Assembly: GCF_038396675.1 (NCBI RefSeq)
Contig: NC_088921.1
Location: 244,501-308,500, forward strand
Source: Hydra vulgaris
Lineage: Eukaryota > Cnidaria > Hydrozoa > Anthoathecata > Hydridae
DNA: 64,000 nt
Direction of reading: 5' to 3'
Made by a program: the position numbers and the translations under genes. A model generated the notes under the pieces. The model did not search any database and was not told the DNA's origin. It was given only the letters and a program-made list of their open reading frames with translations. Position 1 is the stretch's first letter. Each line of letters begins with the position of its first letter. This document shows positions 48,148 to 59,158 of the stretch, piece after piece.

Positions 48148-48842
48148 TTTTTATAGCAGTGCAGGGCCAGGTGATTGTCCATTCCACATACAAAGCACCT
48201 CTTTTTGTCAATTTCTTCGCTACAATTTCGACTGATATGTCCATCCTCGCCGCAATGGTAGCAAGTTATGGTCTTTCTTCCGCGTCCTTGAGGAACCTGC
48301 CTTTGACTGACGGCAACAGGATTCACGCAACTAACAAAACATGATTCTTTACGACGTAAAATTACCAAACTTCTTGATTTTTCAGCGATCTGGTACAGCG
48401 ACATTGTTGATATTGAGCATGCGGTTTGCAGCTGTTTTCTTGCTTCGTCAGGTAACCCGAGAATGAATGCGCACCTTATCCACTCTTCGCTTACGTGAGT
48501 TGATATTAGCTTGCTCAGCCTCGTTAATTCTGCGAGATATACGTCAACAGACTCGTTCTCTTTAAGACGGCGATTTACGAATTCTTCGTATGCTGTTAGC
48601 GGAGAAGCAGAGAAGGCAGTAGTCAGTGCATTTTTTACTTCTTTGTAGTCTTCTTTTATTTCATCACTAAGACCTTGATAAACGGCAAACACTCCACCGG
48701 AGAGAAATAATGGGAGCACCACATGCAACTCGTCAACTTTTTGAAGTTTTGCAACCAGTTCCAATTTTTGTATCCATTCTGAAAACTCACCCGAACCATC
48801 GTATTGCGACACCAAATCTGCAAACTTTATCACTATACTCAT
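48078..48842 (-). CDS. gag-like protein with two zinc knuckles
   Basis: Chosen start ATG 48842 (MSIVIKFADLV), as upstream codons lie in the LTR. About 254 residues. The capsid-like part has FSEWIQKLELVAKLQ and FILGLPDEARKQL, then two CCHC knuckles, CYHCGEDGHISRNC and CFVCGMDNHLALHC. It binds RNA and builds the particle in this element class. It appears intact. Confidence 0.85.
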   Translation of the reverse strand: MSIVIKFADLVSQYDGSGEFSEWIQKLELVAKLQKVDELHVVLPLFLSGGVFAVYQGLSDEIKEDYKEVKNALTTAFSASPLTAYEEFVNRRLKENESVDVYLAELTRLSKLISTHVSEEWIRCAFILGLPDEARKQLQTACSISTMSLYQIAEKSRSLVILRRKESCFVSCVNPVAVSQRQVPQGRGRKTITCYHCGEDGHISRNCSEEIDKKRCFVCGMDNHLALHCYKKCTNSKNVEGKPPVFVRAASHKI

Positions 48843-48855
48843 TGCCGAAATAGCT

Positions 48856-49057
48856 TGTAATATTAATTCTATATTTGTTTTTCTCACACACTTTGTAAAT
48901 ATCTTTACTCAATATATATACATTTGCAAATACCCCCGAGGGTATAATAAACATTATAAACGTTATATACAATGTAATAAATGACACACCCACAACGTTC
49001 CTTCTGTCGCAATACAACAATAGTTTATATATAATACAGTTATTTACACTAATTACA
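48856..49057 (-). repeat. 5' LTR (minus-strand sense)
   Basis: 202 bp, TG...CA, same sequence as 45597-45798. Confidence 0.93.
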
Positions 49058-49184
49058 CATACATACATACATACATACATACATACATACATACATACAT
49101 ACATACATACATACATACATACATACATACATACATACATACATGCATACATACATACATACATACATACATACATACATACAT
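49058..49184. repeat. (CATA)n microsatellite, right of LTR element
   Basis: Tetranucleotide tract with one CATG variant; the open frames of Tyr-Val-Cys-Met or His-Thr-Tyr-Ile across it are artefacts. Confidence 0.95.
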
Positions 49185-49758
49185 TATAAACCAATTAATT
49201 TTGAAATCTATTATTGCTTATTAATCGCTATTGAGAAAGCTAAAGAGTTAATGCATTTAAAACCGAACAAAAAACTGCTACAAAAAGAGTTGATTAAATC
49301 CACAGGTAAAATTATCACTCTAAGAGATCTTTCAAACATTGCTGCTTCATCTAACAAAGTTGAAAACAGGAATAATATCACAACCTTTGTTACAACTTTA
49401 AAAGACAAATATAGTAAGTAGTCTTATGAACTGATAATGCTTCTTGTTTTTTATTTTATTTTTTTTTTCTCTTAAATTTGGCATGTTTTTAAATAATGTT
49501 TCTCCATTTGTTTCTGTTTTTATTGCTCAATAATTTGTAATTTATTGACTTTATAGTGTTTTATTAGGTCAAATTTAAACTATATTTTCTGAATCTTTCT
49601 GGTTTTGTTTAGAAAGCTAATAAATTGACTTATTAAATTGAAAATAGGGATTGTTGTTGCCATATCAGTCTCAGCTTTAGGGTGAACAGTTTCAGCTTCA
49701 ACTTGATGCTGAACTTGAAGTTGATAAGGATTATTATAATCAGCTTGAGAGAGAGTGA

Positions 49759-49820
49759 GTTTAGGAGTTACTCCTAAAGTTTTGGAGTAACTCCTAAAGT
49801 TTAGGAGTTACTCCTAAACT
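49759..49820. repeat. Alternating AGGAGTTACTCCT palindromes
   Basis: TTTAGGAGTTACTCCTAAA occurs twice, separated by GTTTTGGAGTAACTCCTAAA, forming nested hairpins in MULE intron 3. Confidence 0.8.
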
Positions 49821-50047
49821 GCCTCTCAAATGATTTTATGCAAGTGATACTAAATGAATAACTTCTAATTTTAGATGATTAAATTTTAAAAGTTTATTTT
49901 TAGATCTAAAATTAATTAATCTAGATAAATTGTTTACAGTGATGCAAATAAAATTATATAATAACTATAAATATATGTATTATATTTAGTATATGTAAAT
50001 ATATATTCTAGGAGTGCACCGATCAAGTCTTACCCGAAAGGGTGTAC

Positions 50048-50666
50048 GGTCGCACGCCTTGTTTGTCCACATTTAAAGTAATTTTTTTGGACCAAATTTT
50101 TTTTAACTAAATTTTTTGGAGCTATTTAAAACTTTTTTTTAAGTTTTTAACTACATTTTTCAAACAGAGCAATTGTTATGTTCATTATCTCCAGTATTTC
50201 GTATTAACGCTGGAAATCGGGCAATATAAAGGAAGTAATTTCAGACTGGGATCAAATGTGGTAAATACATTTATAAAAAAATCATGAATTTTTTTAGTTA
50301 ATTTTAGTTAAAATATACTGCCTTTTTCCTCAAATTGTATGAAATTCGGTAGCTAAAATTACCTACCTAAAAAAAAGAATACAAAGTTTTAAAAAAGTTT
50401 TACAAAATAAATATTTTTTTGGAATTTACTATTTTTAAGTTAATAATGAATAAATTATAAATGAATAAATAAATGAATAAAATATAATGTTTTATTTCGT
50501 TACAACTTTGTTTCTTTTTTTTTTAGAATTGGTTTTTTTCTAAGTAGATAAGTTTACCTTTTTACCACAAATTATTGAAACGCTTTAAAAGTTAAAAGAT
50601 GCGAACTGCCGTGGTCAGTGTGTCTAAAAAAATTGCTTTAAATGTGGACAAACTTTGTGTGCGACC
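50048..50666. mobile_element. 619-bp fold-back MITE in MULE intron 3
   Basis: Ends GGTCGCACGCCTTGTTTGTC and, inverted, GGTCGCACACAAAGTTTGTC, extending through CCACATTTAAAG. No ORF. Confidence 0.6.
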
Positions 50667-52806
50667 ACTAATCTTTTAGTCTTGTCCACGCAAAATAATT
50701 TAATTTGAATAGGATGCCAGGTAAAAAAATTTTCATTTTGAATGTCTTGGGATGCCAGCTAAAAAAGCCTGCTTGATTTTTTATTTTCTATGATAAAATT
50801 TAACAGATGTTTAGATTTTACTGTACAGTATCTACATAGGTATCTATTGTTTTAGCTTTTATTACCAATTAAAGGGCAACAAATATTCATATATTTTTTG
50901 ACTTTGTTTGAATTAATTAATATAGATAGAGATGTTAGAATCAGAAAATAATTTAGGCTGATTAAGCTTCAACTTCAACCTGACACTTCAAATCAGCTTT
51001 ACCCTGAAGCTGATTGCCAGAAATCAAATAAAACTTTCGTAATGAAAAGTTAAATTAAAAAATGGTATGTAATAGCAAAATTTGATAACACAACTTTGTT
51101 ATAGTAATAGCTGCTTCTAATGTTTTTATTCAGCCATTCAGAAAATGTTTCTAAACTTTATTTATTTACATAAATTATTTTTAATTATTATTAAAACAAT
51201 CACTTTTTTTATTTTCAGATGCTAATGTTGAAGTTTTATTAGATTCTGACAATAATTTGAAAGGGATTTTTTTCAAGACGATATTATGCACAGTGCGTAC
51301 AATTCATATCCTTTGTTTTGATGCAACATATAAACTGTTACAAATTCGTCTGCCTGTTCATATTGTACTTTGTGAAGATAGTTGTGGTTAATGTGTTTCT
51401 TTATACATTAATGATATGGTTGATACATCCCTAGATCAACTGTTGTAAATAATATTGATAACAGTCAATTTAGGAATGTATCAACCAATCACAAAATGTA
51501 TAAAGGAAATGAACAAGTTTATATATTCATATACAAATATTTATTTTTTATGAATGAAGACTTTAAAGGTTGTAGGTTCTAAGTCTTTAAGGTTAAGAGT
51601 CAGAAAAACATAAAAATGGGAGAGCGTTCCAAAAAATTGAATTGTAGGGGGAAAAAACTAGACAAATAAAAGACCATGCAGTGATAAATACAGTAAAAAC
51701 TTATGACTTTACTTAATGACGAGTCAGATGAGTTTTGGTTGCTGGAGCTAGAGCTAATAGCTTCTTTGAGCAGGAACCATGATAGTATTTGTAGAAAAGA
51801 GAAAGAAAAGCAACAATATGACGATGTGATAATGGTTGGAGGTTGGCTGCAAGAGCATGGCCAACTATGTTTACAATGCGTTTTTGCACCTAGTTTAAAA
51901 AAGAAAAAGCATTATTAAAAGATTTACCCCAGATATGGCAACAGTATTCCATAAGCACAATAAAGAGGCTAATTTTGCAATGGATTTGATATACGGTTTC
52001 CAAGAAAGATCGGAAGTAAGAGTTAATCCAAGAAGATGAAGAGTAGATGACTCATCAAGTACATTACCATTCATAAATATAGGAAGATCTAAATTATTAT
52101 GATAATGATTGACTGAAAAAAGTTGAGTTTTATCTGAATTAAAGTTCACCAGCCACTGTATGCCCATGCTGTAGCAGAAGTGATATCCTTCAAGCTCATA
52201 TGCCCCCTCCAAGCATTCAGAGAGTGTTGGCTTCTTGTCACGATAAGAATAAATGGTAGTATCATCAGCAAACAATGCCACCTAAGATGTGAGAATATCT
52301 GGAAGATTGTTAATATAAATTAAAAAGAATATAGTGCCAAGGATAGAACCTTGAGGAACCCCTGAAGTTACAGGATATAAAGAGGAGTGCTGTCCATTGA
52401 GGACAAATTTTATACTACGATTGGAAAAAAAGGACTCAATAATCTTAAAGATGTTACCAGATACACTGTAAGAAGAAATCTTATGGAGAAGACCAGCATG
52501 CCAAGCTTTATTAAAAGCTTTAAATATGTCAAGAGCGATAGCCTTAACCTCTCCACCTCTATCTAATGCACGAAAAACCCTATCTTGTCCATATTGATGA
52601 TCAAAAAGTAAGTTATTTGATTCATGATGATAGATTAAGTGTTTGTTAATGAAAGATTCAAAAACCTTGCTTATGATAGGAAGAAGACTAGTGGAAAGGT
52701 AGTTAAACAAGTCGGATTGCTCTCCAGAGTTTTTGAAAATATGGAATTTTTTCTTACACTCTTAAAAAAGAAATTATACAAACCTTCCTGCAAATTGCCT
52801 TTTTTT

Positions 52807-52871
52807 CAGGTAACGTAACTTGTTTGTTAAGGCAATTAGCCGGAGCCTTAACAAACAAGTTACGTTATCTG
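52807..52871. repeat. 27-bp-stem hairpin
   Basis: TAACGTAACTTGTTTGTTAA(GGC) pairs with its inverse (26 of 27) across an 11-base loop. Confidence 0.85.
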
Positions 52872-53149
52872 AACTAGTTCAATGAAAAAAAAAACTTGTG
52901 CGTTAGGTAACCTGAACTAGTTTGGTAAAGTAAACTAATAGTAAATAATATTTAATAAAGCAACAAACTTTGATAAATTTTACGTTTATTATGCTATTAA
53001 TTTATTTTAGATTATATACTCCTGAAAAAAAAAATATGCCTGCTCTAAAAAAATTAATTACCACTTGTTTTGTTAAATTTTCAAATTAATAATATTGAAT
53101 TGTCATCCTATTTATATATAAGTTAAATTAACCTGCCAAACTTTTTTTT

Positions 53150-53213
53150 TAATACAAAGTTTATATGCAGTTGTACCAGTAAACTGGTACAACTGCATAT
53201 AAACTTTGTATTA
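53150..53213. repeat. Perfect 30-bp-stem hairpin
   Basis: TAATACAAAGTTTATATGCA continues GTTGTACCAG and is matched exactly by its inverse with a TAAA loop. Confidence 0.9.
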
Positions 53214-53317
53214 AGTACTTTTGAATCAGAAAATGTACTTCATAGAAAAGGGACATGACATTTGACAAGAAATACATTTATAAATCATTTCACATTTACA
53301 ATTTAGCTTTAAATGCA

Positions 53318-53353
53318 CGATCATCTTGTAATTGACAGATTACAAGATGATCG
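53318..53353. repeat. Perfect 15-bp-stem hairpin
   Basis: CGATCATCTTGTAAT, loop TGACAG, exact inverse. Confidence 0.85.
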
Positions 53354-56300
53354 AACGAAACGTTGTAGCACAATAAAGTATTGAAAAAAATTTGATGATT
53401 TAATTGAAACATTAAGTAACTACTAACGTAACACATCTTAATGAAGAACCAAAGGTAAAGATGTAGAAAGAAGAAGAATTGCACACATGCAAATTCATGT
53501 TGAATATTTCAAAAGGAATGTTATCTGGACTACAAGCAGTAAAAGAGTTTAGTTGAAAAATGGATGTCTAACTATGGGTTAACTTGTTTAATTTGAATAG
53601 CAAGAAGGGTGTTGCAATTAGAATCAAGTGTCAATCTAGAGAAAAAGTTATTTGTTAATAGTTCTGCCTTATCCTTAGGAGAAGTAAAAGAACAGACCCA
53701 TGAATTAAAAATGAAATGTTATACTTAAGTTTGTTAATGACACTGTTAAGGATTATACTAAAGTCTATAGAGCCTAACTTCTAAGGTAAGGTACACTATT
53801 TTGTAAACTAGGAATAATGATACTTAGCATTAAAAATCACTTTTTACATTGATTTCTTGCAATATTAAATATGAGTTTGTTCTCATGAGAGTTGTTCTTT
53901 TAGAAAAGATGAAAAGAATGATTACAATTAGATATAGCTGCTGCACAAACAGGCGAGAACCATTGAGTAAAATGGGGCTTGACTTAAAACCTGAAAGAAT
54001 CAAAGCTTTCATAGTTACCATAATCCAGGAGGTTATATAGGAGGAGCATGTTTCAGCAGAAAGAGAAAAGTCATCAGCCCCAAGTGCATCATAAAAAAAA
54101 TTGCAAAATGAATTCTAGTCAGCTTTAGGTTAGTAGTAAGTATTGCAATGATAGGGTGAATCCGAAGAAGAAGTACAAGACGAAAGATTTATGGAAAACA
54201 CTGCATTCGCGGAACCACCTAAAGGAGAAAAAGAAGAGACTGTACGCAAGCTAGGGTCAGGTTTAAGACACATATCAAGGAGTTAAGGTAAGTGATTAGG
54301 TTGTCTAGAGAAAAAGTCACAAGTTAGCTATCTTAGTAACATATTGAGAAATACAAAAGTCATTGTAATGATGACAGGAAATGCACTTCTTCTTGTCTTT
54401 GCTTAGAAAGCGAATCCAACTAGACAGCAGGACATGGAACGGGTTGGACTGGATTTCAGGTTTACAGTAACTGGGTGATCATGGTGACAATATGCCAACT
54501 AACTTTCTATATTTTGCATTTGCATTGTTGCTAAATTGTTTTTTAATTAATGTTAATTTTACTAAAATAGGTGAAAGTGAAGTAGCTGCCGTTGGTTTAA
54601 TTACAAATGAAGATGCGACATCATTGAGGTTTGACTATTTGTGTCATAACATGTATGTAAAGATAGTATTTTTTATTTAATGGTAATTTTTTTGTCAAAA
54701 TAACTATCTTTATAATATTTTTAGTTGGTTTGTAGAAACATTTAAAAGAAACAACTGTTTCTGTCCTAAAACTAATGCCATAATGACAGACAAAGACTTG
54801 ATCGAGAGAGATGTTGTACGTGCTTCTTTTCCTGATGCGTCTCTTTAACTTTGCCTATTTCACACTCTTAGGTAAAATAATCTAGTAACAGCTAGTTAAA
54901 TGTTACTTGTGAAAATAGTTAGTTAAAGGATTTTTATTTTCAGAACTTTTAATTGTGAAATTTCTTCTGTAAAACTTGGCATCACAAGTGGGCAACAAAC
55001 GTCTTGTCTAGAACTCATTCAAAAATTAGCATATGCAAGATCAGAGGCCCAATATAATGAATTTTATGAGATATTTGTTTCTTCATCGCCAACTACAGTT
55101 CTCGACTATTTTAATAATAATTGGCACAACATTCGTAATGAATGGGTCTTTGGCTTAAATTATGCATGTGCTAATTTTATGAACACCACTAACAACCGTC
55201 TGGGAAATTTTAATGGAAAACTGAAAGAAGTTATTGACTTTAATAGTATGTTAGAAAACTTCCTTGAGATTTTATATGTTTTATTAGCCTCAATGCGAAA
55301 TGAGAGAGATCACAAAACTATTTTCAAAATGCAGAAAATTTGTATTGACTTTTTTGAACCTAATTCTGCTGAAACAGGTTATAAAAATTTTCTGACAACA
55401 TATGCATTTGAGCAAGTATTGAAACAATTTTCCTTGCGTTCTGAAGTACATCTTTTTTGTGACAATGAAAACCATATAGTTAAAAGCAGTGAAGGTATGC
55501 TTATAGTCACTTCTGATATGTGTGGTTGTACATTTAGAAAATCAATGGGTCTGCCATGTCACCATATCTTTGCAGTTCGCCAGTTGCTAGGTTTGAATTT
55601 GTTTGAAGCCAAGCTATGTCTGGAAAGGTGGACAATGAAGTATTATCGTCAGCATCAAAGAGTTTTTAATACTTTTTCGGAAACTAAGGAGTCTTGTATG
55701 GAGATTTGTGTTGCTCCAAGAAAAAAAACAATTCTTTCTCAGCACGAAAAATTCAAACTTGCACTTCGTACAACTTCAATATTAGCTACATTAGTTTCAG
55801 AGTCAACTGGACCTTCTTTTGAACAGAGAATGGAACTTCTACAAGAACTGCAAAAGGGTTGGGAGCATGGCAAAGTCATGGTATTAAATGAACTTGATGA
55901 GACAGACTTAAAGGTATCTGATATAGTCTCAAGTCAAACATTTTCAGATGCAGGAGCACCAAACAATGTAGACCTTATTAAAAACTCTAACAAAAAGGAT
56001 AGAAATGAGATCGATTTCAGAAATGAGTCTTCAGAGCAATATGTTACTGCCGATAATTTGCAACAAAACCAAGAAGAATGTTTTGTTGTGCAGGACAAAG
56101 CAGGTGTTCTAGGTATATATAAATTTCAAAAAAATTATATGCAATTGAGATTGATAATTATAGTAAATAGAGTTTATTAATTATGTAAGAATAGGATGGA
56201 ATTATAGCATTTTGTACATTTATTTTAGATACTCAGTTAAAAAAGATTTGCTTGCCTCAAAGTGTTATCCAATGTGGACGTGCAAAAGGTGCTACTCATA

Positions 56301-57747
56301 TAACAATAGGTCTTCCTAAAAAACGTCTTTGTCGATCTTCTGATGTGCCATTTCCTTTTATAAAACTTGAACCTGTTAAAAGACATGCTTGTATGTTAAA
56401 AATATTGTTTTACATTTAAAGCTAATAAATAACAAGTTATTTTTAAAAGTTTTTCTTTCTAATTTATATTAAGGGTCATCTATAAAGAGTTTAACTAGTA
56501 AATTGTAGTAAAAGATTTTTTTCTAGTACTAAAAAGATTACTTTTCTTGCACAATTTTAAACTTATATGTTTAATGATAATCACTGTGCAAAAATGGAAA
56601 TGGTCTCCTATCTATATTAAAAAGTCAAATACAGCATGACATACTTTATTGGTGACCACTTAATTAAAATTAATAAATGTTTTAATGAATTTTTTTATTA
56701 ATAAATGGTTTTACAGCATTAGTTATTAAGATTAAATGGTTTTGTTATAGTGATGCTTAGTTGGTTTTTAAAAGCTGACGACGTACAGAAAGCTCTTTCT
56801 GGTACCCTTATCAATAAGAGTGCTGTAGAAAAAAGACCGAATTGTATTCCATCATCTATACTTGATGAAAGTTCATTAGAGTTGCTTTCTTCATTGCAAA
56901 TATACTTTAGCTCAGATGCATGGAAAGCACTTAATAAAGTAATCAAGGCTAAAAAAAATCAACATATCTGGCCATGCGCTGTTTGCCTGATGAGCACAAG
57001 CGAAGAAAATAAAACTGGCAATGCAATAGCATGTGATTCATGCTTGTTGTGGTCACATAAAAAATGTGTAGGACAAAAAGAGAATTCCTTTTTAAAAGCA
57101 AGGTATTGGTTTTGTCGCACTTGTTATGGAAAAAAATGATTTAAGTATTAACTTTATAATTTTTGTATATATATATATATTAAATTGATTGTTACAGTTT
57201 ATATAGTTATATTTAGATAGTATTATATAGTATGATTGTTACAGATTATATAGTTATATTTAAATAGTATTATTTAGATTGTATAGATTAGATACAGATT
57301 GTAAAAGTATTTATAAAACCTCAGTATGCAATGTCATATTTTATTTTTTGAGCTATTTTTTGATCCAAGCTTTAAGATAAATAAAAATCTAATCTTATAA
57401 AATAAAAAGAAATAGTTTTAAAGAAAAAGAGAAAGAAAAAAAAAACAGTTTTTTAGTAACAACATTTTTTCCTTTTTTGTTTTATTTGTTTTTTGTTTTG
57501 TATTTAATCTAGAAATATGAAATGCCAAGTCCTATGGTTTACCTTCTCGTGGTGCATTTCGTTAAATAAGTTACAAAAATTTTATACTTTGTAATTTATA
57601 AACTAAAAACCAAGGCAATATTTGTTGAAGTTATTTAAAGTTTGTGGAGATGCAATTCCTTGCTTTGTCCAACCTTTTAAACTATATATATATACACATA
57701 CAAACATAAATATATATATATATTTATATATATATATATATATAAAA

Positions 57748-57878
<131 letters not shown>

Positions 57879-57904
57879 AAATATAACAAAAAAAACAAAT
57901 ATCT

Positions 57905-57976
57905 AACTTGAGCTTCTACTGCCAGGTTCCTGATAATACTGCTGAAGGAGAAACTGACAGTAGAAGCTCAAGTTAG
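57905..57976 (+). ncRNA. Decayed hammerhead-like unit, copy C
   Basis: CTGATAA in place of CTGATGA (57930-57936), then TGCTGAAGGA and GAAAC. A 17-bp stem AACTTGAGCTTCTACTG pairs exactly with its inverse around the core. The G-to-A change in the core and broken stem II make activity unlikely. AT tracts follow, as in copies A and B. Confidence 0.4.
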
Positions 57977-57989
57977 TAAAGTGTTATTT

Positions 57990-58138
<149 letters not shown>

Positions 58139-58253
58139 GATTATGTAGATTCAAGTATAAATAAACCTATATATAGAATATGTAGATTCAAGTATAAATA
58201 AACCTGCAAATAAAAAAATTTTTATACCGTCATACTAATGATCAACGCCAACG

Positions 58254-58282
58254 CACAGTGGGCCAGTAGGTGGACAAACTGG
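58254..58282 (+). other. Left Transib end: heptamer, 13-base spacer, nonamer-like motif
   Basis: CACAGTG (58254-58260) is the consensus heptamer of V(D)J recombination signals. After 13 bases (58261-58273) comes ACAAACTGG, a weak nonamer match (5 of 9 to ACAAAAACC). Confidence 0.6.
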
Positions 58283-59158
58283 GAAAAATTTTAGTTGTCT
58301 AATCTTGAAAACCTATTTAATTTTAGTATCTACATATATTAGGAGAAATCTATTGATAATTTATTTATATTAAATCCCTTACTTACCAGGACTCTAAGCA
58401 TTTGAATATTGAGATTAAAAAAATTTAAAAAATAAAAAAATTATAAATAAGTAATTAACGGTGACATCAACGTTGTGTTATATTTCAATTACATCTACGT
58501 TTTTGAAACAAAAAATTAGTACATGTTATTCTAGAGTATTTAGAGATAAGAAATACCAATGTGTGAAATAAATTTGTCATAGCATGTTATCTCAGTTATA
58601 CTTTGAAAATCACAGATTGAAAAAAAAAATTTCTTAAGAAACTTATTTTTTGCCGCACAATAACTAATAATTACCACAATTTGCCATGTGTTGTCTTATA
58701 TTTATTTGAGCTATATGATGCTTCAATCGAGTTTTAATTGATTGCTCGTCCCCTTAAATCCCCGTTCAGATTTTATGTATGTTTTAACTTGGTTGCTATG
58801 GTACTAAATTTTGCATAGCAACAACTCATTTTTACATTAACGTTGTTTTAACAGTATTTTACTTGCGCTAAATACACAATATTGGGGGTATGTATTAAAA
58901 TGAGATTCAGAATTCTTATGAGGTTAACTTTTTTTGGTTACTATGGATACCTTACTTTGCATAACATAGCAACAACATATTTTCGGTAGTTGTTAGTAAT
59001 TTAATTACTAACACTGACAGTAATTTAATTACTTTTAATTTTAATTACTAACACTTGTAGTAACTTAATTACTAACAAGTATTAGTAGTCCAGGCGGCAT
59101 ATATATTATAACATTTTACTTTTAAATACAAAATACTTTTTACAATAATTATTTAGAT

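Larger units (their letters stand above)
45597..49057 (-). mobile_element. LTR retrotransposon (Ty3/gypsy-like), 3,461 bp, identical LTRs, internal deletion
   Basis: Two 202-bp LTRs, TGTAAT...TTACA (45597-45798 and 48856-49057), look identical at every base. CATAC flanks both sides, but the target is itself (CATA)n, so the 5-bp duplication is only suggestive. Order on the minus strand: 5' LTR, gag, protease, reverse transcriptase tail, RNase H, integrase, polypurine AGAGATCAAGGGGTG, 3' LTR. The gag ATG (48842) lies 13 bases after the 5' LTR, and no standard TGG-starting primer-binding site is visible there. The palm of the reverse transcriptase is missing. The class is inferred from the RT-RNaseH-integrase order. 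Confidence 0.9.
51530..54480 (-). pseudogene. CR1/Jockey-type LINE, reverse transcriptase with in-frame stop, interrupted
   Basis: The upstream part (about 53520-54480) shows decayed linker sequence such as AELLTNNFFSRLTLDSNCNT. From 52710 the reverse transcriptase is readable: LPIISKVFESFINKHLIYHH, AIALDIFKAFNKAWHAGLL (motif A Asp) and VPQGSILGTIFFLIYINNLP. One TAG follows at about 52282-52284, then ALFADDTTIYS (the FADD motif), QWLVNFNSDKTQLF and WKPYIKSIAKLASL. The tail continues to about 51530 with KYYHG-like sequence. Between 52740 and 53520 foreign hairpin-rich sequence separates the halves. Lies in MULE intron 4, opposite orientation. Confidence 0.8.
42976..57139 (+). pseudogene. MULE transposase with SWIM and PHD-like fingers (ZSWIM3-like), 9 exons, one nonsense codon
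   Basis: Exons: 42976-43223, 43375-43483, 49236-49413, 51219-51386, 54571-54652, 54725-54871, 54944-56112, 56229-56390 and 56751-57139; total 2,652 bases, all phases fitting. The N-terminus has LWVRDARTIEAARKSIPKKA, CCIHGGQKFKYCGKGKRK, then CPFYLNF ... HNH. The catalytic core has FDATYKLLQIRLPV (first Asp), MTDKDLIERDVV (second Asp), LCLFHTL, then NWHNIRNEWVFG and NTTNNRLGNFNGKLK (third acidic region nearby). A SWIM finger CGCTFRKSMGLPCHHIFAV follows. The last exon carries WPCAVC, CDSCLLWSHKKC and WFCRTC, a PHD-like finger. Defects: TAA at 54846-54848, and a short compensated frame shift around 51270-51300 before the first Asp. Intron 2 carries the LTR element and intron 4 a LINE. Confidence 0.85.

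Noticed and set aside
45889-48344. Several plus-strand ORFs within the LTR element
   Set aside because: Shadows of the minus-strand gag-pol frames.
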